Positions 11,199 through 22,559 of a DNA stretch of 64,000 bases are shown one piece after another. The position numbers were made by a program, and so were the translations under genes. This stretch comes from Arion vulgaris (taxonomy: Eukaryota > Mollusca > Gastropoda > Stylommatophora > Arionidae). How positions within the stretch are numbered: the first letter of the stretch is position 1; each line of letters opens with the position of its first letter. The stretch is taken from the NCBI GenBank assembly GCA_020796225.1, contig CM036755.1, positions 78,873,772 to 78,937,771 of the forward strand, written 5' to 3'. The notes beneath the pieces are model-generated. The model was given only the letters and a program-made list of their open reading frames with translations, was not told where the DNA came from and did not search any database.

Positions 11199-11230
11199 CG
11201 TGGCCAACGTTAGTACTAACGTTGGCCACG
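11199..11230. repeat. perfect 32-bp palindrome
   Basis: CGTGGCCAACGTTAGT is followed immediately by its exact reverse complement with no spacer. Nearby sequence is otherwise unassigned. Confidence 0.95.
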
Positions 11231-11637
11231 GCTGTAGTTTATAGCTAGTGATAATACTAGTTCCGACTTGTGGGTGTTTTCCGTTTCTGTGAGATTGTGC
11301 AATCTCGGTTAGATATGAATGAAGTTGAGATATGTTTGTATAAATATAGGGTGTGCGGTTAACCTCAAATATGTGGGCTTGCCTAACTAAATTCGCATTG
11401 TATAGGGTCACAAATAACTATCACGCGTTGCGTGACACACATAAGCGTGACGTGTTTATATAAGATGTTATCTTTGTCACGCAGCATGACTAAGGCGATG
11501 ATGATTCTTCATAACTCCATGTCTCTAGTATTGCTCATTGACTAGAACATTCAACATTTATTATCAATGTTATTGACGTGTGCTACAACAGAAAACGTTG
11601 GTTGTCGTTATAAGTACAGTTCTGGTTTAATCTCTTT

Positions 11638-12999
11638 GATTCATTGAAGATTGGAGGAATGCTACAATTGTTCCCATCTGGAAGAAGAAAGGTAGCAAGA
11701 GGGACTGTACAAAGTATAGAGGCATAGCGCTACTGAGCCACACTGGGAAAATATTCTGCAAAATACTTGAGAAAAGGCTCCGCCACATCATCGAGCCACA
11801 GCTTAATGACTCCCAAATGGGATTCAGGAAGAACAAAAGCTGTACAGACGCAATATTCGCCCTCAGACAGTTAGTAGAAAGGACTATCGAATCCGACAAA
11901 CATTTACACGTTGCATTTGTAGATCAGGAAAAAGCGTTCGACCGCGTAGATAGGCACAAGTTGTGGAAAATACTAACAACCTATGGGGTTAATGAACACC
12001 TAATCAACCTTTGCAAGAACATTTATACTGACAGCCAATGTACGATTAGAACAAATACAGGATTATCAGAAAAGTTTCACGTAGGGTCAGGAGTAAGACA
12101 AGGTTGCGTACTATCCCCGCTGCTATTCATCACGTACATTGACCACATTTGTAAAATAGCTAACACCAGCGAAGGAAACAACCTCGGAGAACTCTTAAAT
12201 GAATTTCTTTTGCAGACGATCAGGCAATCATATCAACAACAGAAGAACAGCTACAACAACACATCAACAGACTCCAGTTAGCATGCAACGAATACAACAT
12301 GAGAATTAACATCGACAAAACAGAAGTAATGACATTCGCCAGAGAGGAAAACACTACCAACATCTCCATCGATAATCATCTACTAAATCAAGCAAAAGAT
12401 TTCACATACCTGGGGAGCATTTTTCAGCAAATGGAAGAATAACTAATGAAATTCAACACAGATGCAACAAAGCAAATCAAATGATAGGGCAAATGGCGCC
12501 AATTTTAAGATGCAAACACGTCACCATGAACACAAAAAGAGCAATGTTCAACACAATCTTTCTCCCCACATTATGTTACCAGTGCCAAACCTGGACGCTG
12601 ACAACAAACGATAGAAGAAAACTAGTCACAACAGAGATGAAGTGTCTACGCAGAATGCTGGGTGTAACAAGAAGAGACCGGTTGAGAAATGAAGACATCA
12701 GGAAAAAGTGGGTACAGCATCAGTACTAGACTTCATCAAGAAACAACAAATTAAATGGTTCGGTCACGTAAGCAGATTACCATCAGACAGTGCACCCCAA
12801 AGAGCAATGCTGCTCCGTTACAATGGGTACAAAGCAAAAGGCCGGCCACGCAAAAGATGGGCCTCAGAGATAACAGAGGCGACGAAAGAGACTATCTACG
12901 AAGCGCATACTAGGGCCCGTTTTAGAAATCTCTTCCTGACCTGACGCTGTGAGGCATACAGGATTCGAGAAAGAAAGAAAGAAAGAAAGATTCATTGAA
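11638..12999 (+). mobile_element. 5'-truncated LINE with 11-bp TSD
   Basis: GATTCATTGAA at 11638-11648 is repeated at 12989-12999, marking a target-primed insertion at 11649-12988 with a (GAAA)n 3' tail. Removing it rejoins the left flank to the SINE sequence at 13000. The body is the 3' part of ORF2. The same family is seen at 24.8-26.7, 27.2, 34.2, 42.0 and 60.4 kb. Confidence 0.85.
11649..12944 (+). pseudogene. reverse transcriptase ORF2 fragment, broken
   Basis: The first open frame begins within RT (KYRGIALLS, then QMGFRKNKSCTDAI). It keeps motif A (FVDQEKAFDRVD) and motif B (GVRQGCVLSP) and ends at 12281. The active-site motif C (FADDQAIIS, near 12214) is in a shifted frame, followed by a FTYLGSIF segment. 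Another single-base loss in a T run near 12420 moves to the frame of 12481-12729. A final shift near 12708 leads to the SVLDFIKKQQIKWFGH block and a GRPRKRW basic stretch. No endonuclease is present. This is a dead copy that would have reverse-transcribed its own RNA at the target site. Confidence 0.85.
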
Positions 13000-13345
13000 T
13001 GATATGACCATCATCATTTCACTTCGGTGAGTAACCATGTGTGCTCTGATCTCTTTCTTACACAGAAAGATAAGACTATCATCATTTCACTTCGGTGAGT
13101 AACCATGTGTGCTCCGATCTCTTTCTTACACAGAAAGATAAGACTATCATCATTTCACTTCGGTGAGTAACCATGTGTGCTCCGATCTCTTTCTTACACA
13201 GAAAGATAAGACTATCATCATTTCACTTCGGTGAGTAACCATGTGTGCTCCGATCTCTTTTCTTCCAATGACGATCTCAAAGTCAGTGTACGGACTTGGT
13301 AGCATCAGTGATGGTCTCCGATGTCATTTTGTAGATGGTGACAAT
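13000..13345 (-). repeat. 68-bp tandem repeat derived from SINE
   Basis: Nearly four units of a 68-bp segment (starts of AGACTATCAT at 13073, 13141 and 13209) are made from the same SINE core as 113-300. The SINE continues uniquely after 13260. Each unit holds a GTGAGT and a TTTCTTACACAG on the plus strand. Confidence 0.85.
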
Positions 13346-14229
13346 ATTTTGCAGGAATTTTATTTTTAATCTTTCTAATGAATTTTGCTCAGGCAGCGGC
13401 TTTCCAGCCTGTTCTTCTCGATATTTGAAATGCGTTTAATTTTTCCTACCGTAACGGCTCTCAGGTTGGGGTCAACCTCAGTTGGGTACTAGTAAAAGTA
13501 CTGGAAAGTTAAGGCAGCCAGCGTAATGTTGACCACATCAGCCATCTTGTATCGCCGGTCAATAACACATTCGAGTATTACACCGCATTACCTTATATAG
13601 GCCTACTAGGTGGTATCAAATGTGGTAGTTTACTTTTTGTTTACGTTACATACACCACGGTCTCTGGTTGAAAACGACGTGACACAGGATACTACACTGA
13701 CTCAGATTTATACAACAGTGCGTTTGTGTGCGTGTATGCATGTGTGTGTGTGTATCATTTAGAAATAGTACCTTGTACTAGTTTCTGACAAACATTGAAT
13801 GAAGCTTGCATAACTTGACCTTGTATTGCGTAACGCCACTAAAGAAAGTTTCTTTGCATAACTTGACCTTGTATTGCGTAACGTCACTAAAGAAAGTTTC
13901 TGCTTAGTCAGCGTTTACAATTACACAACAATATTGTCTGCGAACGTATATAGAACATATGAAATATGTTATACCAACTCATATTATCAAAACTACGTTA
14001 CCGTTAAAAGATCTTCACCAGGTAACATTGACATCATTAATAAGAGATATATAAGTAATATGATACCTCATATTAACTGGAACTGATCCAATTTGTTGCG
14101 AATATAAAGTTTAACTCTTTTGCCCCTCTACGCCGATACACTGGCTCTCGTTGCTGTTTTATATACAACATTAGGCAGGAATACTAGCTAGTTTATACAA
14201 CATTAGGCAGGAATACTAGCTAGTTTAGT
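13346..14229. other. no gene seen, small direct duplications
   Basis: A 48-bp direct duplication starts at 13808 and 13856 (GCATAACTTGACCTTGTATT). A second pair, ATACAACATTAGGCAGGAAT, lies at about 14160 and 14193. The rest is unassigned AT-rich DNA. Confidence 0.5.
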
Positions 14230-15750
14230 ATATAATAAATAATTCCTCTCGTACCGTTATACGTTACATAGGGCCTGCAAGCAATTTTTCCATACCTCTC
14301 TATCTTGGGCAACTCGCCCAATCTCCTCCATGGAACTGAGACCGATATTTCTTGCCTCTTTTTAGTTTTAATACTATATAACTTGCAGTTTCATATTTTA
14401 CTTAGACTTTTAAAAGCTGATGTTGCTTTGCCAATTCGTATCATAATTTCTTTTTTAACATTTCCTGTGCAATCAAAATTGCTACCTAAATAATTTCTGC
14501 TCTGTTATTTTTATAATTTTAGATTCCAGGGTGATATCTGTATTACTTGCCACAGGTGTCTTCATTATTTTGTTTTTTCATAGCTTATCTGCAGTCCAAC
14601 TGTTGATGCTATAGATGACGTTGTCTATTTTTCTTTGCATATCTCGGTTGTTTTTACTTAACAAGGCAATATCATCTGCAAAATCCAAATCTTCTAGTTG
14701 TCTATTTTCTACCCAAGCGATGCCAGTTTCGCCCCTGCAACTTTTTCGCATCCACCAGTCAATGGCCACTCTAAACAATAGCGGAGACAGTCGACAGCCT
14801 AGCTTTACTCCGGTTTCAACCATAAACCAGTCGCTGTGTTCACCATCAGTGCGAACTGCACACTGTGAACCATCATAGAGGCTCTTAATGATGTTTATTA
14901 TCTTGTCTGGTATTCCATAGCATCTCAGAATATTCCACAGAGAGATTCTATGTAGACTATCAAAGGCTTTTTTAAAATCGATGAGATTTAGTATGAGTGG
15001 TTGTTGCTTCTCAATATGTTCCTCCAAAATTAGTCGTATGGTAATTATTTGGTCTATGCAGCTTCTCCCAGGTCTAAAACCAGCTTGTTCTTCTCTCGGG
15101 GTTGTGTCCACTGCTCCTTTGATTCTATTAAGAATGATTTTGCAGAATGTCTTGGTCATTACTGATAATAGGGTGACCCCTCTCCAGTTGTTGCAATCTT
15201 TGAGATCACCTTTTTGGGGATTTTAACAATTATTCCCTTTTTCCATTGATCTGGGACAGTTTCTTCTTCCCATACTTTATTAAATAGTTCTTGCACCTGG
15301 CTAATAGTTGTATCATCAGCCGCTTTTAGCATTTCTGCAGTAATGTTGTCATCACCCGCTGTCTTATTGTTTATCAAGGAATTGATTGCCTCCTTGACCT
15401 CAGCTGCACTTATCATTTCTTTGTTAATTGGTAGGAGCTGTTTCTTGCCTCTTCGTCAAACTTGAGTAGTACTGGTGGATCAGGTCTATTTAATATTTCT
15501 TCAAAATGTTCTGCCCATCTTTTCTTCTACTCGGTATCTGATGTTAGAACTTTACCATCTTTACCCTTGATTGGGCCACCATTTGAAACAAAAGTTCCAG
15601 TAAGTTGTTTTAGTGTGTTGTATAGCATTTTACTGTTTCCAGTCTTAGCTGCCTTTTCCCCTTCTTCAGCCAGTCGATTGACATATGCTCTTTTATCTCT
15701 TCTAGTCGCTCTTTTCACTTCCTTGTCTTTATTAATAGTAATATAGTAAT
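14230..15750 (-). mobile_element. LINE on the minus strand, internally deleted
   Basis: The 3' end at about 14230 matches copies at 36905-37440 (plus) and 46355-46640 (minus), all sharing a final protein block read as SSMEEI.RVAQDR and ALCNV. This copy lacks the segment between the SLSKI region and that end block, which the 37 kb copy still has. The 5' end stops next to a SINE at 15755. Confidence 0.8.
14578..15750 (-). pseudogene. reverse transcriptase, three broken frames
   Basis: Read 5' to 3' on the minus strand: a linker ending GPIKGKDGKVLTSD (from 15750), then an AAEVKEAINSL..KTAGDDNI block typical of the start of LINE RT (15416-15159), then the RT core (15159-14578). Motifs are REEQAGFRPGRSCIDQI, motif A LIDFKKAFDSLH, motif B GVKLGCRLSPLLF and motif C FADDIALLS. 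Frame changes at about 15160 and 15420-15530, and a stop after the SWTADKL block, disable it. The FADD aspartates are intact. Confidence 0.85.
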
Positions 15751-15754
15751 ATGT

Positions 15755-15985
15755 GAGCGTCTGTAGCTCAAACGATAGTGAACTCGATGACCACCCAAGC
15801 GTACCTGGTTGAAACTCCACGGTGAGCAAGTTTGGAAGCAAATTCGTTTCGTAGGATTTTACCAAAGGTAAAAATAGACCTCACAGTTCAGAAAGAAATG
15901 ACAAACTACTGAAAGTATAAGTGTTGCCTAGAAAAACAAACTACTGTCGTTGATGGCTACATCCTATAAAGGATATACTAGGATT
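15755..15985 (+). mobile_element. tRNA-derived SINE, copy 2
   Basis: Box A (TAGCTCAAACGATAG, 15764-15778) and box B (GGTTGAAACTCC, 15807-15818) precede the same body as 4949-5177, including GACAAACTACTGAA and a final CTATAAAGGATAT. It lies head to head with the LINE at 14230-15750. Confidence 0.8.
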
Positions 15986-16879
15986 TTCATTTTTCAATAT
16001 AATTAAGATGCAGACTCTATCTTCAGTGAAAAAGCAAATGGTTGGGTTAGGTGGCAGTAGAGTATTTTTACTCAATAAAACACCATTGCAAAAATGAGTA
16101 GGTGTTCATTGGAGTACTCGAAAAAACTGAAGAAAATACCCAGAAAAATCGTTTATTTTGTTAAATCTGATTAACCTTAGAACAGACGAAGTAGAATCTG
16201 GCGCCATGAATGAGTGACACGGACGCCATGGCGCCTGCGGTCACAGCATTGGACAGCTCTCAACTAACCAGACATTCTATATTCTCACTAGTTTACGTGG
16301 CTGAAACAAGAAATTATTACCAGTTGACATTGTCTAATTATAATGCTGACCGTAAGGATGACTTCTTACTAATGAACTATTTCTTGGAATTAATGCGATA
16401 ATGAATAAATGTACATTACTTTTGCTAAACTTGTTTTATTTACGCTTTGTTCTCTATCTAAAATTAGACATGACGTCAAAAACTGATGAAACGTTCTAAT
16501 AATAAACGTGTTATGTATATAAGAGAAGACTGCAGTAAAACTATGTAGTATAAACGATCTGACATTTAAAACATTCAAATCTGTGCTAACAACGGAATCT
16601 AGGTTAACTCATTCACCCTTATGATCCTATATATAGGATGGAGGTATGTTGTAAGATGTCTAAAAGCCGATATACCGGTTAATTCAGTATACAATATAAT
16701 ATGCGTGCGTCCGGGAGTAACAAATATTATGGAGTGGAAGGGTTAAGATACAATGAAGACATAAACAATATAACTCATCTTGAACATTTCTAGTGATATT
16801 TTGCTTTCGTTCACCCTTTTTTAAAGAGACACCTTTCATTAGATAGGTTTATGTTTCCACATGTAATCGTCCATTTGTA
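15986..16879. other. unassigned, no gene seen
   Basis: AT-rich sequence with several short open frames (for example 16210-16401) that show no recognisable domain or codon pattern. No repeat was recognised. Confidence 0.5.
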
Positions 16880-17010
16880 GTGTTCCTCGAAATTCGTCAT
16901 TCTTGTTGTATTGTTTGCTTGATAAAGGCCTTTTGGTCGAAACGTTGCTGTTTATCGTCACTGTTTATGTATTTTGTAAAACTGTAGTACTTGTTTTTAC
17001 GTGTTTACCC
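16880..17010 (+). mobile_element. Penelope-like 3' end remnant 2
   Basis: CTTGATAAAGGCCTTTTGGTCGAAACG at 16918-16944 and the downstream AAAACTGTAGTACTTG segment match the remnant at 10880-11110. The two are one subfamily, distinct from the longer element at 19.2 kb. Confidence 0.6.
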
Positions 17011-17139
17011 TTTTTTAAATCAGGCTTAGTCATGGTGTCGTGACTGATTGTCTGGCGTGAATGCCTGTTTACCTTACCACCAGCGTCGCTTGCCATTCAG
17101 GCGAGTATTACTCCGATTTCAGATGTACTTGTAATTTAT

Positions 17140-17960
17140 ATCGTTAGTTAGTTTGTTCCTTTCGTGCCAAAGGCGGCACATAGGACAGAGGTTTTAGATC
17201 TCCATGTGATGCGGTTCGTTGCTAGCAGTTGGAGATCTTGTATGGTTTTACATCCCAATAGTTTACTTTCTTGTTGGATGGTTCTTCGAAGAGTGGTCTT
17301 AGGTCTTCCACGTTTTCTTTCCCAACTGGTGACCACATAAGAGCTTGTCGATTTAGTCTCTTTTCGTCTGATCTAAGAACATGAAGTAAATATTTCCACC
17401 TTCGTTTCCTTATAATATTTGATACGGGTTGTTGGTGTGTTCTATCTCTCACTGTGTTGTTAGAAACGAAATCACTCCATTTTACTTTTAATAATTTTTT
17501 GAGACATTTATTCTCAAAGCTGTCCAGTTTCTTATCAATTTTCTTTGTTGATTTTCAACTTTCACAACCGTAGGTCAGTACAGGAATCACACATGACCTA
17601 CACAATTTAACTTTTGTGCATATACTAAGGTCTTGAGATTGCCAGATATTTGTTAATTTAGTGAAGGAACTAGATGCTATAGCAATACGAGAGTTTATCT
17701 CTTTCATCGTGTCTCCGTTGTTTGACACTTTACTACCCAAATATGTAAAATGTTCAACTTTCTCCAGTGTTTGGCCATTTATTACGATGTTGTCTGTCGA
17801 GTTTGTGAGGTCCATAATTTTGGTCTTGGCAGAATTGATCTGGAGACCAACCTGTTCTGCAAGTGTGGAAAGATTGCTCGTTAGTTTGTGGGTTGCTTGT
17901 GTGGTAGAATTCAATATGGCCACTTCATCGGCAAAGTCAAGATCAAATATATTCCCAACA
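17140..17960 (-). mobile_element. LINE ORF2 3' portion, minus strand
   Basis: Read on the minus strand: a FADE-like motif C region at about 17950-17925, then VEHFTYLGSKVSNNGD and a VIPVLTYGCES block (17923-17555). After a gap come VSNIIRKRRWKYLLHVLR and a GRPKTTLRRTIQ basic stretch down to about 17148. This is the thumb and C-terminus of a LINE RT. Frames are separated by shifts, so it is non-functional. Confidence 0.75.
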
Positions 17961-18416
17961 ACAATACACGTACAAATTTGTACTTTTGTAGATAGAAGAT
18001 GGTCAGTCCTGGCATATGTTGACAGCGATTCTGCAAGGATCTATGAGTTATGTCTGTTGCCAGCAAGGTCTAGACAACATCATCCTTGGACATCGCTATC
18101 TGATGACGGAGACTGCACCTGTGTGTCTGGACGTAAGAAAGGTAGGCCGATTCGATTAATTATTGTTTATTTGAGAATCATCTTCATCAGACATCTCACA
18201 TCATTTGTCCATAATCGCTCCGATATTCTCACAAACATGTATTTCAGTGTATTTAGACTAACAACTCTCGTTCTGTGTTGATTGGTGCATCTACTTGGGT
18301 TTCTGTCATTGTTTTCCCGTCATGTCGTACCTATCGGTATGCATAACCTGCGCAACCGAGATAAAGAATACCCTCTATCTTCCTAATTGAAATCTTCAGA
18401 GCGTTTCTCTTAGAAC
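17961..18416. other. unassigned, no gene seen
   Basis: An open plus-strand frame runs through 17661-18281, but most of it is antisense to the LINE and the rest has no domain. It is treated as non-coding. Confidence 0.45.
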
Positions 18417-18930
18417 ATTGATGATGTCGCTTGTGTCTGTCGAAGTTATACCTTCTATACATTGATGATGTCGCTTGTGTCTGTCGAAGTTATACCCTCT
18501 ATACATTGATGATGTCGCTTGTGTCTGTCGAAGTTATACCCTCTATACATTGATGATGTCGCTTGTGTCCGTCGAAGTTATACCCTCTATACATTGATGA
18601 TGTCGCTTGTGTCCGTCGAAGTTATACCCTCTATACATTGATGATGTCGCTTGTGTCCGTCGAAGTTATACCCTCTATACATTGATGATGTCGCTTGTGT
18701 CCGTCGAAGTTATACCCTCTATACATTGATGATGTCGCTTGTGTCCGTCGAAGTTATACCCTCTATACATTGATGATGTCGCTTATGTCCGTCGAAGTTA
18801 TACCCTCTATACATTGATGATGTCGCTTGTGTCCGTCGAAGTTATACCCTCTATACATTGATGATGTCGCTTGTGTCCGTCGAAGTTATACCCTCTATAC
18901 ATTGATGATGTCGCTTGTGTCCGTCGAAGT
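18417..18930. repeat. 44-bp minisatellite, about 12 copies
   Basis: The unit is CATTGATGATGTCGCTTGTG followed by TCCGTCGAAGTTATACCCTCTATA. The first units carry TCTGTCG and most later ones TCCGTCG. Confidence 0.97.
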
Positions 18931-19014
18931 CGATTAATCAATAACAAATAAAAGAGACATAATAAACGTATACACAAGCAGATGTTGAATAATAATGAGG
19001 CAAGTAATGACAAT

Positions 19015-19194
19015 AAAACAAGTCCATCGATTCAAGTATCTGGGAACATTCATTACATCAGATGGAAGATGTACAACAGAGATTAATAGCAGAATAGCTC
19101 AAGCGAAAGCATCTTTGATGAAAATGAAAAACACACTATGCGTGAACTTACTACCAATGACACTGTGAAAACGAATACTCCAGTGCTATATTGA
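19015..19194 (+). mobile_element. LINE fragment, left half of interrupted copy
   Basis: Across frames it reads FKYLGTFITSDGRC, then EINSRIAQAKASLMKM, then RILQCYI: the segment after the RT active site, as also found at 63500-63660. It stops at the Penelope insertion and resumes at 21424. Confidence 0.75.
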
Positions 19195-21434
19195 TGGGAC
19201 CCAGTTATGCTTGCCTGTTCATGGGCCACTTGGAACATCTCATCTTTCAGAGTTATCTGGACCCTATACCTTTCATGTACCGCCGATACATTGATGACGG
19301 AGTGGGAGTTACGGACATGTCGGAAAGTGACTTGCTACAGTTTATTCGATTCGTCGGTGACTTCCACCCGTCCATCAAGTTTACCTCTGCCATCTCTCTG
19401 TCAGTAAACTTCCTTGACATCACTGTCTCCATCGGTGTCTCATCTCTCCTTACCACTATTTACTATAAGTCCACTGACTCTCATAACTACCTTCTATATA
19501 CATCATCACACCCCTTGGCTTGTCGCAACTCTCTACCCTTCTCTCAGCTACTCCGTCTCCGACGCCTGTGTCATAACGACGATGATTTTCGTCACCGTGC
19601 TCAAGAGATGCTCGACTTCGTTCGACGCCGTCTTTACCCTGAGGAGGTTCTCATCAACGCTCTTCGTCGTGTCCTACCTATCTCTCGTCACACCGCTCTC
19701 TCCCCTTCTACCCGTCCCCCCTTGTGACCGTACCAAATTGGTGCTCACCTTTCATCCCCACAACGCCCCTGCTGTCCGTATCCTTCTCCGTGAGCTGCGG
19801 ATCTTCTGGGAAGACCCAGCTTCCTCGCGGATCTTTTCCTCCCCCTCCTGGTGGCCTTCCGGAGGGACAATAACCTACGCAACCTTCTGGTACGTAGTAG
19901 GCTCCGCCCCTCTGGGGACACGTGGGACTGTCACGTGCTCTAGGTCCCGTTGCTACACCTGTCCTTACGTCTTCCAGGCCACTACTATCTCCTTCCCTAA
20001 CACTTCCTTTACTATCCGACAAGGCTTCACTTGTGTCTCCCGCAACCTTATTTATGCTATTCTCTGCAAGCGCTGTGGGATGGCATATATAGGTGAGACA
20101 GGCTTGCGCCTTGGTGACCGCTTCGCTCAGCACCTCCGGGATATCTCTAACAGTGCACCCACCCCGGTAGCTGTCCATTTCAATGGCCCCTGTCACCACG
20201 GCAGGTTAGATGTCTCTATCACCGGTCTTGTGTCGTGCTCCTCCGATGACCGCAGCAGGTTATCATTGGAATGTCGGTTGATTGACCGTTTGGGTGTAGT
20301 GTCACCCAAAGGTATCAATGTACGACTTCAGCACGCGTAGTGTCTATGCCCACTGGTCTTTCTTCTTCTTATTTCATTCTCTCTATTTCATCTACCCCCT
20401 CCACAAACCCATTGACTCATTACCATTTCCTCTTCTGTCTGTCCACTCTTCAGCCACCTCCCCTGTTCATATTTATATCTACGCAGTATCACATGACACT
20501 ATCATCCCTCTTCATCGTCAGAATTCTGCTCACACTCTAGGGTGTCATTTTTGACACTTCTCTTCCCTCTGTTCCAGCCATACGACATTGGATTCTGCCT
20601 GTGTTCGTTCCCGGACACACAGGATGCATATTAGCCAAGTAGGGCTCGAGTCGTTCTTGGTGAACGGTGGTCGAGACATTCCTAGTTTAGTCACTGGGAC
20701 CCGTTCTAGTGTCATGTTCTATCCCATTTTTTTACTTGCATACTTATCTTCTGCACGTTATCGTCTGGTATACATATCTGTGGGACACTTACAGTGTGAT
20801 ACTGTTGACAACCCCCATCCCCCGGGAACATTGGAGTACATACCCGCCTTTGTTATCGGAGAGTATGCAATCCATATTAGCCGAATAGGGCTCATGTTGT
20901 ATGGGGGTGTACGTGTTTACACATCAGTATACTATGTCGGTCATTAACGCTATTATCTCACGTTTCTTTCACCTACCTCTCCTGCTCTTCTCACGTGGGG
21001 TCTTTGTTCCCACCTGTATAAACAATATCTTACGTAACCTGCCACTGACCCTTTCCGATTGACCAGCCAATCGGTAACCTAATAATCTTCCTATTTCCTG
21101 TCCTTTCTATCATTCACGAGATGCTGACCAAGAGCCACGCAGGTACGTATGTCAGTATCTTTGATTCAGATCATTTGTTAGTATCATGTTTTAGTTAATT
21201 TAGTTTTTGTGTTCTTGATAAAGGTCTTAAGCACCGAAACGTTGAGTGTGGTTTTTTTCATATCTTATAATTAATTTTTCCTTTCTTATGTAATACTGTA
21301 TTTACCAGTCTTTGCCCTATCGCCTATTTCCTCAGTATTACCGCAGCCACTCTAACGATTTTCTCCAGATCTGATCTGATCCAGTCTGACCACCTCAGAT
21401 TTGTTTATTTTCGTACATCGCATTGCTATATTGA
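19184..21434 (+). mobile_element. Penelope-like element nested in a LINE
   Basis: TGCTATATTGA occurs at 19184-19194 and again at 21424-21434, so 19195-21423 is an insertion in the LINE. It is 5'-truncated: it begins inside the RT domain, runs through a GIY-YIG endonuclease, and has about 1 kb of 3' non-coding sequence. That region carries a repeated GTGT..ATTAGCC(A/G)A.TAGGGCTC phrase at about 20628 and 20875, and a hammerhead-like motif at 21214-21241. Confidence 0.85.
19195..20340 (+). pseudogene. Penelope RT C-terminus and GIY-YIG endonuclease
   Basis: The first frame, to 19727, has PSYACLFMGHLEH, then the RT active site in YRRYIDDGVGV, then SVNFLDITV and NSLPFSQLLRLRRLC, the usual order after the Penelope RT catalytic motif. 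The second frame, to 20340, carries LVLTFHPHNAP and a CxxC-rich linker (RCYTCPY). It then has the nuclease LIYAILCKRCGMAYIGETGLR.L..RF.QHL, including the GIY-YIG core, the arginine and the histidine. At least one shift joins the two frames, and a pair of compensating shifts lies at about 19840-19940. It is a dead copy of a once complete RT-EN protein. Confidence 0.85.
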
Positions 21435-21700
21435 ACCAATACTTATGTATGGCAGCGAATCATAGCCAATGAACAAACAATCAATAAGATCATTGGAAGC
21501 CACAGAGATGTGGTTTTACAGAAAAATGCTGACAATTCGATGGATAGCGAATTAAACAAATGATGTTTTAAAAGAGGCATGCACACAAAGAAATCTTATC
21601 AAAAGAATAAGAGTCAGACAATTAAGGTTCTTTGTGCATATATTGATAAGCGAAGGTTTAGAACATTTTATGACAGGAAAATAACATATTTTTCATTTCA
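21424..21700 (+). mobile_element. LINE fragment, right half of interrupted copy
   Basis: Continues the LINE of 19015-19194: CYIEPILMYGSES, then a LEATEMWFYRKMLTIRW block and a VRQLRFFVHI segment. The same blocks occur contiguously at 63640-63880. Stops are present. Confidence 0.75.
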
Positions 21701-21714
21701 CTAAATTTGTTATT

Positions 21715-22375
21715 AGTTATTGGTTACTAAAGTGACGTCATTGCACTCCGAGCAGACCCCTAGGTGCTCAGTCTATCGAAACAGATATCGAAGAGTATGC
21801 ATACTGATGGTTCCAGTGGCTCGCTGGTTAAATACACTCCTCACTCTGCCCCTCAGGCATCCAGTTATACTTGTACAACGGGTAACTCCAAACTGCCTAA
21901 ATCGCTTGATCGATTCAAGATAGATTTTAGTGTCCTCATCCAACAGACAGTCGCAAAGAGATCGAAGAACATCCCCCTTATCCATCTTCAAACCCCCCAA
22001 CAATCGATGCTGTTGATGCTAGCATGTCCGCTTTCTCATTACCGTAAACACCCGCATACCCAGGACAGTAGATCCACGTAAGCCTCTGGACTTCTATAGA
22101 CGACATCCACTCATACCGAAGCTTGCCCTTTTGAATCTTTTGAAGCATCAACTGCGAGTCAGATACAACAACGGCCCTAGTAAATGAAGTCCCAGAGAGC
22201 CAATGAAGGGTAGCAGTAACTACCTCAACTTCCATCCTCATACTAGAGGTAGTTGGCTTGTACGCTCCACTTCGCTCTGCAACAACCCTATCATGCACAT
22301 TAGCCAAGAAACCCTAGCCTGACTTCTCACCATGATGAACCAACCCATCACTAAATATAAAATGAAAATCCATTT
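21715..22375 (-). mobile_element. LINE RNase H domain and C-terminus, minus strand
   Basis: On the minus strand, an FSDG start with a SG.GFLANVHDR segment precedes SMRMEVEVVTATLHWL, VVVSDSQLMLQKI and CPGYAGVYGNEKAD. These are the four RNase H positions (D, E, D, D) in order. The C-terminus reads ESIKRFRQFGVTRCTS, then GTISMHTLRYL. The 3' tail is an AATAAC-like repeat at 21715-21725. A second copy of the end is at 29470-29900. An early frameshift separates the first aspartate from the rest. Confidence 0.75.
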
Positions 22376-22559
22376 TGAAAAACAAAGTAATGATGGCATT
22401 TTCCACAAGTTAGAGTACACTTTTATAAACCAAAAAATATAAAAAGTAGCAAAAAAGAGAGATATTGAACAAGTTTGAAGCAATCATAAGAAACAATATA
22501 TCTGAGTCAAAAGTTTTAGAAAAAAAATATCCCAATCAACAACAGCACTAAAAGCAATA

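Noticed and set aside
17661..18281. 206-residue plus-strand frame
   Set aside because: Largely antisense to the LINE RT sequence on the minus strand, with no domain of its own.
19708..20199. 163-residue minus-strand frame
   Set aside because: Antisense shadow of the Penelope GIY-YIG region.
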